The translations under genes were made by a program, and so were the position numbers. A model generated the notes under the pieces. The model worked only from the letters and a program-made list of their open reading frames with translations, did not search any database and was not told where the DNA came from. Below are positions 51,372 through 59,987 of a DNA stretch of 64,000 nucleotides, in pieces. The first letter of the stretch is position 1; the number at the start of each line of letters is the position of its first letter. The stretch comes from Chitinophagaceae bacterium IBVUCB1. Its GTDB lineage: Bacteria; Bacteroidota; Bacteroidia; Chitinophagales; Chitinophagaceae. The DNA lies in NCBI GenBank assembly GCA_002127285.1, contig NFUW01000001.1:1128057-1192056 (forward strand), written 5' to 3'.

Positions 51372-52774
51372 GCCTTAAACAGGTAGTGGCTATTGCTTTA
51401 TTGGTACTGCTGCATACACATGTGGCAGCACAAGACTCATTGCTCTATTTATCCAAAGATGGCATCATCAGTATTGTAAAAAAATATCACCCTGTAATAA
51501 AACAAGCTGACCTGAAAGTGCGCCGTATGGGTGCGGAAGTATTAGGTGCCAGAGGTGCTTTTGACCCGCAGGTAACCGCAGAGGGAGAACGAAAAACTTT
51601 TGGCGGACAGGAATACTACAGCTATCTGAACCCCGAACTGAAAATACCTACATGGTATGGTATAGATATAAAAGCAGGAGCAGAAGAAGTATATGGAACA
51701 AGAGTAAACAGTGAAAACACTTTCGGCAAATCGAGCTATGCAGGAGTGAATATAGCTGTAATGAATGGTTTGCTGTTTGATGAGCGCCGTGCTGCATTGC
51801 GCACAGCGCAGGCATACAGGGGCATGAGCGAGGTAGAGCGCAGGCTTACGCAAAATAATATACTGCTGGAAGCTATTGAGCGATACTGGAATTGGGTGCA
51901 GGCATACAATAAATACCAACTATTCGATCGTGTTATCGCTATCAATAAAGAAAGGTTGCAATTTGTAAGGATAGAATACGAACAAGGAAACCGTGCTGCC
52001 ATAGATACTACGGAAGCTACTACACAATTGCAGGCATTTCAGCTGCTTGCAAATGATGCATGGACGGATTTTCAGAATGCAGGCTACGAACTGTCTGCTT
52101 ACTTGTGGTTAGAAAATAACAAACCGGCAGAATGGTCTGATAAAATTGTGCCCGAAAACGCCGAATTAAATAATAAGCTTTCCCCTGATAATATGCCTGC
52201 ACTGCAACAGTTGATAACACAGGCTTATTCGCAACACCCTAAACTGAATGTATTTGAGTATAAATTGAATGTACTGGAAATAGAAAAACGCCTGAAACAA
52301 CAAGAGTTTCTGCCAAAGCTGGATGTAAAAGCTAATATGCTGAACAAAGGCTATAATATGCCAAACGATTTTACCACCAATTTTTTAGAAAACAACTATA
52401 AAGCAGGTTTTGAATTTAAGATGCCGTTGTTTTACAGAAAAGCAATAGGAAGTTACAGGGCAGCCAAATTCAAAATAATGGAAACCCAATTGGAGCAAGA
52501 CTATACCGCTTTGCAGATAGAAAATAAAATCAAAGTGTATTATACGGAAGTCCTCAACCTTTACAGGCAGATAAATCTCTATGAAGACGCATATCTGAAC
52601 TTTGCCAGAATGTATAATGCCGAGATGGTGCGTTATGAAGTAGGAGAAAGTACGCTGTTCCTTATCAACTCAAGAGAAAACAAATTGCTTGAGGCACAGC
52701 AAAAACTAATAGAGCTGAAAGCGAAGTGGCACATCAAGTACAGCACATTGCTGTGGTCTGCGGGTATTATTTAA
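51368..52774 (+). CDS. TolC-family outer-membrane channel
   Basis: A 468-residue exported protein. Signal peptide to about residue 21 (LLHTHVAAQ), then two TolC-like repeats of helices and strands (RMGAEVLGARGAFDPQV, ERLQFVRIEYEQGNRA, and the second half from about 270 with KRLKQQEFLPKLDVKANM and LYRQINLYEDAYLNFARMY). It is the outer-membrane exit of the trio. The ATG overlaps the adaptor's stop. Confidence 0.9.
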   Translation: MSLKQVVAIALLVLLHTHVAAQDSLLYLSKDGIISIVKKYHPVIKQADLKVRRMGAEVLGARGAFDPQVTAEGERKTFGGQEYYSYLNPELKIPTWYGIDIKAGAEEVYGTRVNSENTFGKSSYAGVNIAVMNGLLFDERRAALRTAQAYRGMSEVERRLTQNNILLEAIERYWNWVQAYNKYQLFDRVIAINKERLQFVRIEYEQGNRAAIDTTEATTQLQAFQLLANDAWTDFQNAGYELSAYLWLENNKPAEWSDKIVPENAELNNKLSPDNMPALQQLITQAYSQHPKLNVFEYKLNVLEIEKRLKQQEFLPKLDVKANMLNKGYNMPNDFTTNFLENNYKAGFEFKMPLFYRKAIGSYRAAKFKIMETQLEQDYTALQIENKIKVYYTEVLNLYRQINLYEDAYLNFARMYNAEMVRYEVGESTLFLINSRENKLLEAQQKLIELKAKWHIKYSTLLWSAGII

Positions 52775-52855
52775 ATATATATTTTGGTTGTTGAAAGTAA
52801 ATAACAATTACTCATAACTGAGCACTTCAATTATATCAGGCAATAAATACACTGC

Positions 52856-53977
52856 TCAATCATCGTCCCCGAAGTTCATGCCACCTTCAAGTATATCATC
52901 GAGCATAAATAGCTTGCGGTTTTTTACTTCTTTCTTTTCTGTCATAACCACATCTACAGATGTTTTGTCTTTAAAAGAAGTCCACTCGCCTGTTACTTTT
53001 TCGCCCTGTATAGTTATTTCCATCACACCTACGTCTTCTTCTGTCAGCACCAGTTTGCCGCCCTCGCCTCTTGTAACATCCAGTACGATGTAGTCTTCCA
53101 TATCCTGAAATTTATAGAGTGCATCCCATCCGCATACTGGTTGCGGGCATTTCCCTTTCAGGCTACGGATATACAGTTCCATTTTTATTTCATTATCAAA
53201 CAGGCCGGTGTATAGCTTGCGTTCTATTACCTCTGTGGCTGTTTGTTTTTTTTCTTCATCTTCAGGCACATCAATTTTCAGCGGATTGGCTGGTTGATTT
53301 TGTTTCGCTGTGGCGGTCGCCGTGCTGTCATTGGTATGTTCGCCTGTATCCATCATGGCATATAGCTGTGCTATCAGTACGTCTTTCAATACTTTTTGCT
53401 CTACCGCCAGCTTTTCATAATACTCTTCAATCGTTTCAGCTTCCAGCAGGTTGACGATGCGTCCGCCATACCATTGATTGTTAAAGCCATGTACATCTTT
53501 TACAGCAAGACAATATATTTTGCGAGTCAGCAAGTCTTGTACAAATATGTATCCGCGCAGGCGATAAGGCACTATTTTTTCAAAGCCAATTAATTCTCTG
53601 GGTAGTGGTGCTTTTTCCAATTCGTACCGTGCAACTAAAATATCGCGCCAATGCAGACCGGAGTCTATACCTTTTTTGTGTATAAACTTAAAGTCGTTGA
53701 TAATGGCATTATTAAATTCGGGGTCGAACTGCTGAACGGAACGCATATTGCTCCGCAGGCTTGCTATACGTCGGTTGCCTATCGTAGTTGTATCTTGATA
53801 AGCAAGCACTTTGCTCCATAACGTAGCAAATTTTGGGAACAAAGAAGCATATACAGAGTCATCCTGACTTGCCATGCATTGCAGTATTTTATTCACCAAA
53901 GCTTCTTCGCTTTTTTGCTGTGCTTGTACTGCTAAGCAAGACGATAGGAACAATAATAGCGTTGCTGCCAATTTCAT
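52856..53977 (-). CDS. Exported protein of unknown function
   Basis: A 373-residue protein not recognised. Signal peptide MKLAATLLLFLSSCLAVQAQ (cleavage after AQA likely, although SSC could be a lipobox). The first half is helical and ends with a strand-rich part (YIFVQDLLTRKIYCLAVKD). A low-complexity linker near 230-255 (TNDSTATATAKQNQPAN) precedes a C-terminal domain with LYIRSLKGKCPQPVCGWDAL and a beta-rich IQGEKVTGEWTSFKDK. Its end is very acidic (GDDD). A terminator lies between its start and the next gene. Confidence 0.7.
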   Translation of the reverse strand: MKLAATLLLFLSSCLAVQAQQKSEEALVNKILQCMASQDDSVYASLFPKFATLWSKVLAYQDTTTIGNRRIASLRSNMRSVQQFDPEFNNAIINDFKFIHKKGIDSGLHWRDILVARYELEKAPLPRELIGFEKIVPYRLRGYIFVQDLLTRKIYCLAVKDVHGFNNQWYGGRIVNLLEAETIEEYYEKLAVEQKVLKDVLIAQLYAMMDTGEHTNDSTATATAKQNQPANPLKIDVPEDEEKKQTATEVIERKLYTGLFDNEIKMELYIRSLKGKCPQPVCGWDALYKFQDMEDYIVLDVTRGEGGKLVLTEEDVGVMEITIQGEKVTGEWTSFKDKTSVDVVMTEKKEVKNRKLFMLDDILEGGMNFGDDD

Positions 53978-53982
53978 GCTAT

Positions 53983-54018
53983 GAATATAAAAAAAGAAAC
54001 CCTCTTTGCAGAGGGTTT
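53983..54018 (-). terminator. Terminator of scoAB (minus strand)
   Basis: Stem AAACCCTCT (53997-54005) and AGAGGGTTT (54010-54018) with loop TTGC. On the minus strand it is followed by CTTTTTTTATA, 26 bases after the scoB stop. Confidence 0.82.
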
Positions 54019-54043
54019 GATGTTGTAAGTATGTATGCTATTA

Positions 54044-54700
54044 TTAAAATACCATTTCTTTCATATCATCTGCAATCACTAACCTGCCTGCTGTTTTTGC
54101 TTTTATCTCGTCAATAGATACCCCAGGAGCATGTTCTATACAACGGAAACCGTCTGGTGTAATGTCGAACACACCAAGGTCTGTTACTACTTTTTTAACG
54201 CATTTTACCCCTGTTAGCGGTAGTGTACACGCTGGCAACAATTTGCTTTCGCCTTTGGGGTTGGTATGCTGCATAGCTACTATGATGTTTTTAGCTGCTG
54301 CCACCAAGTCCATCGCGCCTCCCATGCCTTTTACCATCTTACCAGGTATCTTCCAGTTGGCTATATCGCCGTTATCGGCTACTTCCATAGCACCCAACAC
54401 GGTCAGGTGTACTTTACCTGCCCGTATCATACCAAAGCTCATAGCACTATCAAAAAATGCAGAACCGGGTAATGTAGTGATGGTTTGCTTGCCTGCATTT
54501 ATCAGGTCGGCATCTTCTTCGCCCTCAAACGGGAAAGGCCCCATGCCCAGCAATCCGTTCTCGCTTTGGAGTACAACATTCACGCCGTCAGGTATATAAT
54601 TAGCTACCAGCGTAGGTATGCCAATGCCAAGGTTTACATAAAAACCATCCTGCAATTCCTTTGCTATGCGTTGTGCTATTTGTGTTTTATCGAGTGCCAT
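54044..54700 (-). CDS. scoB: 3-oxoacid CoA-transferase subunit B
   Basis: Beta subunit, 218 residues, transferring CoA between succinyl-CoA and acetoacetate or similar acids. The catalytic glutamate is in [33 protein letters not shown] and the C-terminal [17 protein letters not shown] are typical. It follows scoA on the same strand with a palindrome-filled 89-base gap. Confidence 0.95.
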   Translation of the reverse strand: MALDKTQIAQRIAKELQDGFYVNLGIGIPTLVANYIPDGVNVVLQSENGLLGMGPFPFEGEEDADLINAGKQTITTLPGSAFFDSAMSFGMIRAGKVHLTVLGAMEVADNGDIANWKIPGKMVKGMGGAMDLVAAAKNIIVAMQHTNPKGESKLLPACTLPLTGVKCVKKVVTDLGVFDITPDGFRCIEHAPGVSIDEIKAKTAGRLVIADDMKEMVF

Positions 54701-54789
54701 AAACCCCCTATCCCCTACATGGGGAACTTGTTTTTAAAAGTTAAAGAATAATGTTGTTTTCATAATTAAGCCCCTTCAGGGGTTTGGGC
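54701..54789. repeat. Paired-palindrome intercistronic repeat, scoA-scoB
   Basis: On the minus strand GCCCAAACCCCTGAAGGGGC follows the scoA stop, and CCCCATGTAGGGGATAGGGG with GTTT touches the scoB ATG. The ends are inverted copies, as in the nuo operon. The element fills the gap. Confidence 0.88.
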
Positions 54790-55485
54790 TTATCTTTTTC
54801 TCGTTGTGCGTTGTTCTATACGTTTTTCATAATCCTTGCCCTGAAAAATTCGGTGAACATATATCCCTGGCGTATGTATTTCATTTGGGTGCAATTCGCC
54901 AACAGGAACAAGTTCTTCTACCTCTGCAATGGTTATTTTACCAGCCATTGCCATCATGGGGTTGAAGTTGCGAGCCGTGTCTTTATATACCAGATTCCCC
55001 TGCGAATCACCTTTCCACGCTTTTACAATGGCAAAGTCTGAATCGAAAGCATATTCCAGCAAATAGTCTTTACCGTTGAAGTTGCGAACTTCTTTGCCAT
55101 TTGCTACTTCTGTACCTACACCTGCCAGCAGGTAAACGGCAGGCATACCATAACCACTTGCCATGCAACGTGTAGCCAGTGTACCCTGTGGTATCAGTTC
55201 TACTTCCAACTCTCCGCTTAGTAGTTGGCGTTCAAACTCTGCATTTTCGCCTACATAAGACGAAATCATTTTCTTCACTTGCTTTTGCTGTAGCATCAGC
55301 CCGATGCCGAAGTCGTCCACACCTGCGTTGTTGGATATACAAGTAAGGTTATTAACGCCTTTGCGTACCAATGCAGCAATACAGTTTTCGGGGATGCCGC
55401 ATAGGCCAAAGCCGCCCAGCATCAAGGTCATGCCGCTTTCAATATCGCGTATGGCTTCACCCGCATTTGCAACCACTTTATTCAT
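54790..55485 (-). CDS. scoA: 3-oxoacid CoA-transferase subunit A
   Basis: Alpha subunit of 231 residues. The family start AIRDIESGMTLMLGGFGLCG with IPENCIAALV is present, as are GDSQGNLVYKDTARNFNPMM and the C-terminal HTPGIYVHRIFQGKDYEKRI. Forms a heterotetramer with ScoB. Used in ketone body or branched acid metabolism. Confidence 0.95.
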   Translation of the reverse strand: MNKVVANAGEAIRDIESGMTLMLGGFGLCGIPENCIAALVRKGVNNLTCISNNAGVDDFGIGLMLQQKQVKKMISSYVGENAEFERQLLSGELEVELIPQGTLATRCMASGYGMPAVYLLAGVGTEVANGKEVRNFNGKDYLLEYAFDSDFAIVKAWKGDSQGNLVYKDTARNFNPMMAMAGKITIAEVEELVPVGELHPNEIHTPGIYVHRIFQGKDYEKRIEQRTTRKR

Positions 55486-55499
55486 CTGTCCGTAAAATT

Positions 55500-55561
55500 T
55501 GCGCTAAAATACTGCAATTAGCTGATTAGCTGATGTGGTAATTAGCTGATAATAATAAGTT
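55500..55561. repeat. Short TTAGCTGA repeats
   Basis: ATTAGCTGATTAGCTGATG and ATTAGCTGATAATAATAA repeat the unit TTAGCTGA three times in the gap between OsmC and scoA genes. Confidence 0.6.
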
Positions 55562-56032
55562 TTAACCTGCAATAGCTTTAGGTTCATGCTTTACAGGAAA
55601 GCTGACCGACTTGGCAATAAAGCATTTTTTGTGAGCTTCATCGTGCAGGGCATTCGCTTTTTCAATCATGGAAGCGTCTTTTACGGTAACAATGGGGTAT
55701 AATGTAACTTCTGTAAAACGTGCGCCTTCGGGTGTGTCCATGCTTAATACTCCCGTAGCGTTATCGGTATAATCCGTAACAATAATGCCCGCATCTGCAC
55801 ACAAGTGCAAATACCATAGCATATGACAACTGGATAGTGAATAGAGCAATGCATCTTCGGGATTGTGTTTTGTACAATCTCCACGAAAAGGAGTATCAGA
55901 CGAACAGGCTATTGTCTGTTTGCCATCTACAGCCCATGTATGCGCTCGCTCATAGGCATCATAACGGGTAGTGCCTTCGCCTTTATTGCCCGTCCATGTT
56001 ATGGTGGCTGCGTAGTGATGTTGTTTGCTCAT
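55562..56032 (-). CDS. OsmC family protein
   Basis: A 156-residue OsmC/Ohr-like protein, a family of thiol peroxidases for organic hydroperoxides. The central helix YSLSSCHMLWYLHLCADAG carries the conserved cysteine, and the N-terminal strand has YAATITWTGNKGEGTTRYDAY. A second cysteine near residue 43 (IACSSD) may not be the usual partner, so peroxidase activity is not certain. It is three bases from the DUF1272 gene. Confidence 0.85.
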   Translation of the reverse strand: MSKQHHYAATITWTGNKGEGTTRYDAYERAHTWAVDGKQTIACSSDTPFRGDCTKHNPEDALLYSLSSCHMLWYLHLCADAGIIVTDYTDNATGVLSMDTPEGARFTEVTLYPIVTVKDASMIEKANALHDEAHKKCFIAKSVSFPVKHEPKAIAG

Positions 56033-56034
56033 AG

Positions 56035-56217
56035 TTATTCTTCGGTTTGTTTTTTTCTCCTCGGTCTTCTCACCAATTCCCCTTTACAATTAGGGCATAC
56101 ATGTTCCATTTCTTTTGTGCAGTCTTCGCAAAAAGTACACTCGTAGCTGCATACAAATGCAATACCATCTTGTGGTAGTTCTTTATTGCATTTTTCACAT
56201 ACTGGGCGCATTTCCAT
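56035..56217 (-). CDS. DUF1272 zinc-ribbon protein
   Basis: A 60-residue protein with cysteine pairs CEKC, CSYEC, CEDC and CPNC, enough for two zinc sites, and a basic tail RRPRRKKQ. Matches DUF1272. Function unknown. It sits between GNAT and OsmC genes in one apparent operon. Confidence 0.88.
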   Translation of the reverse strand: MEMRPVCEKCNKELPQDGIAFVCSYECTFCEDCTKEMEHVCPNCKGELVRRPRRKKQTEE

Positions 56218-56226
56218 ATACTAAAG

Positions 56227-56829
56227 TTAAGTATTTAGTAATTCAACAGGTTTGTTGATTGTTATTTTTAGTTCATCATCATCTAACATCTTCGTTATAG
56301 GTTTGGGCACTGGTGGGTTTATCACGGCTTCCTGCAATGCGTATTGCAGCCACAAATTAGTATGCCACTTACCAAGCTTGTAGCCAATGTTTTTAAACAA
56401 GCCTATTTCTTCAAATCCGTAAGCTTTATGAAACGCTACACTATTTTCATTCGTAACCAACACACTTGCAAAAACATTGATGTAGCCTTGTTGTCTCAAT
56501 AGTTCAAACAATGTATTGTATAGTGCCCGAGCTACGCCTTTCCGGTGGTGTTTGGCATCAATATACACTGTACTTTCCGGCGACCATTGATAAGCGGCAC
56601 GTTCACGGTGTGTGCTGCCGTAAGCATATCCTACTATTTCGCCATCGGACTCGCATACAAGCCACGGATATTGCACCGTTATCTTTTCAATCTTTGCACT
56701 GAAGTCTGCAACAGATGGTATTTCATATTCAAACGTATTGGCAGTGTGCAATACATAAGGCGCATATACTGCAAGCGCCGCTTCCGCATCAGCGGGTTTT
56801 ATTAATCGTATATTGTAGTTGTTCATCAT
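56227..56829 (-). CDS. GNAT N-acetyltransferase, phosphinothricin-acetyltransferase-like
   Basis: A 200-residue acetyltransferase. RLIKPADAEAALAVYAPYVL and FEYEIPS at the start, then YAYGSTHRERAAYQWSPEST, and the acetyl-CoA loop KHHRKGVARALYNTLFELL are the pattern of the Pat/MddA subgroup. Substrate is unknown; an amino acid analogue is plausible. ATG at 56829 or 56826 can start it. Confidence 0.88.
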   Translation of the reverse strand: MMNNYNIRLIKPADAEAALAVYAPYVLHTANTFEYEIPSVADFSAKIEKITVQYPWLVCESDGEIVGYAYGSTHRERAAYQWSPESTVYIDAKHHRKGVARALYNTLFELLRQQGYINVFASVLVTNENSVAFHKAYGFEEIGLFKNIGYKLGKWHTNLWLQYALQEAVINPPVPKPITKMLDDDELKITINKPVELLNT

Positions 56830-56846
56830 CAAGTTTATTAAAACAC

Positions 56847-56872
56847 AAAGCCCCGCAATGTTGCGGGGCTTT
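56847..56872 (-). terminator. Terminator after glutamine synthetase
   Basis: Perfect stem AAAGCCCCGCAA and TTGCGGGGCTTT separated by two bases. It lies nine bases after the glnA stop on the minus strand, followed by GTGTTTTAAT. Confidence 0.85.
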
Positions 56873-56880
56873 GCAGTTTG

Positions 56881-59073
56881 TTAGCGCAAGTACAGCAGCT
56901 CGCGGTATTTTGGCAGCGGCCACATCTTGTCTTCTACCAGCAGTTCCAGTTTGTCTGCATGGTAGCGTATTTTATCAAAGTACGTCTTCACGTTGTTGCA
57001 ATACATAGCAGCACGCTTGTGCATGTCTTCCACGTTGTTTGCTTTTTTACGTGCTTCAATCATTGCTTCTACATTGTCATTGATTTCTTGTATGTGTCCG
57101 CTTACTACTTTCAGTATGTTCAGTTGCGCTTTGTAGCTGCCCTCGCCCAGTCCCAAGTCTTTTAGTCCACGTACGTTTTCAGCCAATACATTCTGATAGT
57201 TGATGGCAGCAGGCAGTATGTGGTTGGTAGCCATATAGCCCAGTATGCGCGCTTCTATCTGCACTTTCTTCACATAGTCTTCCAGCAATATTTCGTGGCG
57301 TGCATCCAGTTCGCGTTCGCTGTAGATGTTGTTTTCAAAAAACACTTTCTTAGCTGCATCTGTTACGAATGCATCCAATGCTTCGGGTGTAGTTTTAAAA
57401 TTATTCAACCCACGTTTCTTAGCTTCTTCTGCCCATGCATCGCTGTAGTTGTCGCCCTCAAAACGAATTTTCTTTGAGTTCGTAATATAGTCGCGCAGTA
57501 CATGCATCAGGGCTACTTCTTTCTTCTCGCCTTTTTCTATCAGCGCATCTACATCGCTTTTGAAGTTTTTCAGGCTTTGCGCCATAATGGTGTTCAGCAC
57601 CGTCATGGGCGAACCGCAGTTGGCAGAAGAACCTACCGCGCGGAATTCAAATTTATTACCTGTAAAGGCAAACGGGCTGGTACGGTTGCGGTCTGTATTG
57701 TCCATCAGCAATTCGGGTATTTGCTTGTGGATGTCCAGCTTCAGTATTACTTCGTCTTGCTCGCTGAATTTATCTTTTACCCTTGTTTCAATTTCGTCCA
57801 GTACTTCTGTCAGGTATTTGCCTATATATACAGATATGATAGCAGGTGGTGCTTCGTTAGCACCCAAGCGGTGGTCGTTGTTGGCAGAAGCGATGGCAGC
57901 ACGCATCAGGTCGGCATGGTCGTGTACTGCTTTGATGGCATTCACGAAGAACGTGAGGAACATCAGGTTGGTGCGTGGTGTTTTGCCGGGGGCCAGCAGG
58001 TTTACACCTGTATCTGTAGCAAGGCTCCAGTTATTATGTTTACCGCTACCGTTTACACCAGCGAAAGGTTTTTCGTGCAGCAATACTTTTAGTTTGTGGC
58101 GTTTTGCCACTTTATTCATCACGTCCATCAGCAGCGAGTTGTGGTCAACTGCTATGTTCACTTCTTCAAATATCGGTGCGCACTCAAATTGCCCCGGCGC
58201 TACCTCGTTGTGGCGGGTACGCAATGGAATACCCAGTTTGTAAGACTCTTGCTCAAAGTCTTGCATGAACTCATATACCCTGTCTGGTATAGAACCGAAA
58301 TAGTGGTCTTCTAACTGTTGTCCTTTGGCAGGTGAATGGCCAACTAAAGTGCGTCCGCACATGACAAGGTCAGGGCGTGCATTTGCAAGTGTTTCATCAA
58401 TCACAAAATACTCTTGCTCCCAGCCCAGTGTTGTGGTTACTTTCGTAACATTCTTATCAAAATAGTGGCATACATCTACTGCTGCTTTATCTAATGCTGC
58501 GATAGACTTGAGCAATGGTGCTTTATAGTCCAGCGATTCGCCGTTGTAGGCTATGAATATAGTAGGTATGCAAAGTGTTTTGCCATTAGCAGCTTCCATA
58601 ATGAAAGCCGGAGAAGAAGGATCCCACGCGGTATAACCACGGGCTTCAAACGTAGCACGAATGCCACCGTTGGGGAAACTGCTGGCATCGGGCTCTTGTT
58701 GTATCAATGCATCACCGTCAAATATTTCTATTGCTGTACCATCACTTTTAATGGTAAAGAAAGAATCGTGCTTTTCGGCAGTAGTGCCTGTAAGGGGTTG
58801 AAACCAGTGTGTGAAGTGTGTAACGCCGCGCTCCTCTGCCCAAGCCTTCATGCCTGCGGCTATCTGGTCTGCCATCTTGCGGTCTATCTTAGTGCCCGAT
58901 TTTGCCGAGTTCATCAGGCTTTTGTAAGCCTCGTCGCTCAGGTATTCGCGCATTACGCGGCCTGTAAATACGTTGCTGGCAAACATGCTGGTAATGCGTT
59001 TGCCACTGTAGTGGGCTACCTTTTTTTCTTCGGAAGCCATTTCTTGCAGTGCGAGATAACGAAGTGATGACAT
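56881..59073 (-). CDS. glnA: Glutamine synthetase type III
   Basis: Makes glutamine from glutamate, ammonia and ATP. 730 residues, the length of the GlnN class common in Bacteroidota and far longer than GSI. Marks: THFTHWFQPLTG, TAWDPSSPAFI, GWEQEYFVID, GQQLEDHYFGSIP, TRHNEVAPGQFECAPIFEE, GSGKHNNWSL and NRTSPFAFTGNKFEFRAVGS. It has its own strong promoter and terminator. Confidence 0.96.
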   Translation of the reverse strand: MSSLRYLALQEMASEEKKVAHYSGKRITSMFASNVFTGRVMREYLSDEAYKSLMNSAKSGTKIDRKMADQIAAGMKAWAEERGVTHFTHWFQPLTGTTAEKHDSFFTIKSDGTAIEIFDGDALIQQEPDASSFPNGGIRATFEARGYTAWDPSSPAFIMEAANGKTLCIPTIFIAYNGESLDYKAPLLKSIAALDKAAVDVCHYFDKNVTKVTTTLGWEQEYFVIDETLANARPDLVMCGRTLVGHSPAKGQQLEDHYFGSIPDRVYEFMQDFEQESYKLGIPLRTRHNEVAPGQFECAPIFEEVNIAVDHNSLLMDVMNKVAKRHKLKVLLHEKPFAGVNGSGKHNNWSLATDTGVNLLAPGKTPRTNLMFLTFFVNAIKAVHDHADLMRAAIASANNDHRLGANEAPPAIISVYIGKYLTEVLDEIETRVKDKFSEQDEVILKLDIHKQIPELLMDNTDRNRTSPFAFTGNKFEFRAVGSSANCGSPMTVLNTIMAQSLKNFKSDVDALIEKGEKKEVALMHVLRDYITNSKKIRFEGDNYSDAWAEEAKKRGLNNFKTTPEALDAFVTDAAKKVFFENNIYSERELDARHEILLEDYVKKVQIEARILGYMATNHILPAAINYQNVLAENVRGLKDLGLGEGSYKAQLNILKVVSGHIQEINDNVEAMIEARKKANNVEDMHKRAAMYCNNVKTYFDKIRYHADKLELLVEDKMWPLPKYRELLYLR

Positions 59074-59089
59074 TAGATTAAATTTTACG

Positions 59090-59121
59090 CAAATGTAAAA
59101 TAATCAACACTACTAATCCAA
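59090..59121 (-). promoter_or_regulatory. Promoter of glutamine synthetase
   Basis: On the minus strand TTG (59119-59121) and TACATTTG (59090-59097) are 21 bases apart, fitting the Bacteroidota consensus. The ATG is 16 bases downstream. Confidence 0.72.
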
Positions 59122-59169
59122 ATATTTTGAATAAAACGCCAGAAAATAAAACATTAAAATAAAATTGTT

Positions 59170-59814
59170 TTATTTATCGAAAGGATGAAAAACCTCGTTG
59201 TGTACTACAAAAGCACATGTAAAGTCTTGTTTTACAATGCCTTGTGTATTTATTTGCATTTTCGGCTGTGTTAAATTCATAAAAATATTAATATTGTAAT
59301 AGTCCTCTATTTGCTCTATTTTTTGGATAATCATATGGTCTGCAAACTCTACGCCTCTGCGCCCCTGCCATTTATAGGCAGCCTCTTTAGCACTCCATGC
59401 CATCGTTAGCAGTTTAGGGTTATTATCAAATAACAGCTGCTCCGGCGGCGACAGGTATTTGTGTTGCAGGGCTTCCATGCGCGGGTGCCAGCATTGTATG
59501 TCTATACCACATTCTACATAAGGGCTCACAACTGCCGCCACATAAGGCCAAGAGTGAGAGATGGAGAAATAATATTGATTATCATCTATACGGGGTTTAT
59601 CATGCTCGTCGGCTTGGATATTGAGTAGCGGAAAATCTTCTTTCAGGTGCTTGAGCAAAAAACGTCCAGCCAACCTTTCCATCCTACGCTTCTCTGCTTT
59701 CATTTCAGGTGCAGGCAAGCCCGTGCGTTCAATAAAAAAGCTTTCGGGCTCTTCTATCTTCCATATAGCTGCAAGGCTATACGGGTCGCTGCTCCATTCA
59801 TTATATAATGCCAT
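59170..59814 (-). CDS. 4'-phosphopantetheinyl transferase
   Basis: A 214-residue Sfp/AcpT-like enzyme that loads the phosphopantetheine arm on a carrier protein. Motifs FSISHSWPYVAA, ECGIDIQCW (magnesium aspartate) and WSAKEAAYKWQG (catalytic KE-x3-K). A frame from 59838 would begin inside the repeat (MGEAGRGY), so the ATG at 59814 directly after the palindrome is chosen. The carrier protein is not in the window. Confidence 0.9.
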   Translation of the reverse strand: MALYNEWSSDPYSLAAIWKIEEPESFFIERTGLPAPEMKAEKRRMERLAGRFLLKHLKEDFPLLNIQADEHDKPRIDDNQYYFSISHSWPYVAAVVSPYVECGIDIQCWHPRMEALQHKYLSPPEQLLFDNNPKLLTMAWSAKEAAYKWQGRRGVEFADHMIIQKIEQIEDYYNINIFMNLTQPKMQINTQGIVKQDFTCAFVVHNEVFHPFDK

Positions 59815-59974
59815 ATAGCCCCTCCCTGCCTCCCCCAAGGGGAGGTGCTTGTATTTTGTAAATAGTAAAATCTCTCACGAATATAAAGATACATGTAGGT
59901 GGTTTTTATTCACACTCTATCCCCTATACTATTTTATTTTATACCCTCCCCTTGGGGGAGGTTTGGGTGGGGCT
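59815..59974. repeat. Paired-palindrome repeat between divergent PPTase and dcd genes
   Basis: Terminal inverted repeats: AGCCCCTCCCTGCCTCCCCC on the left and AGCCCCACCCAAACCTCCCC read from the right, each with CCTCCCCCAAGGGGAGG. About 100 A/T-rich bases lie between. Both ends sit next to a start codon. The right palindrome supplies the TTG of the dcd promoter. Confidence 0.88.
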
Positions 59975-59982
59975 TATATTTG
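59952..59982 (+). promoter_or_regulatory. Promoter of dcd, partly inside the repeat
   Basis: TTG at 59952-59954 lies in the palindrome CCCCTTGGGGG. TATATTTG at 59975-59982 is 20 bases downstream. The ATG at 59988 is only five bases after the box, so the mRNA is probably leaderless. Confidence 0.65.
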
Positions 59983-59987
59983 CCCCT

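Noticed and set aside
59815-59838. N-terminal extension of the phosphopantetheinyl transferase and, on the other strand, of dcd from 59952
   Set aside because: Both extensions are translations of the repeat (MGEAGRG, MGEVWVG) and vanish when the ATG next to the repeat is used.
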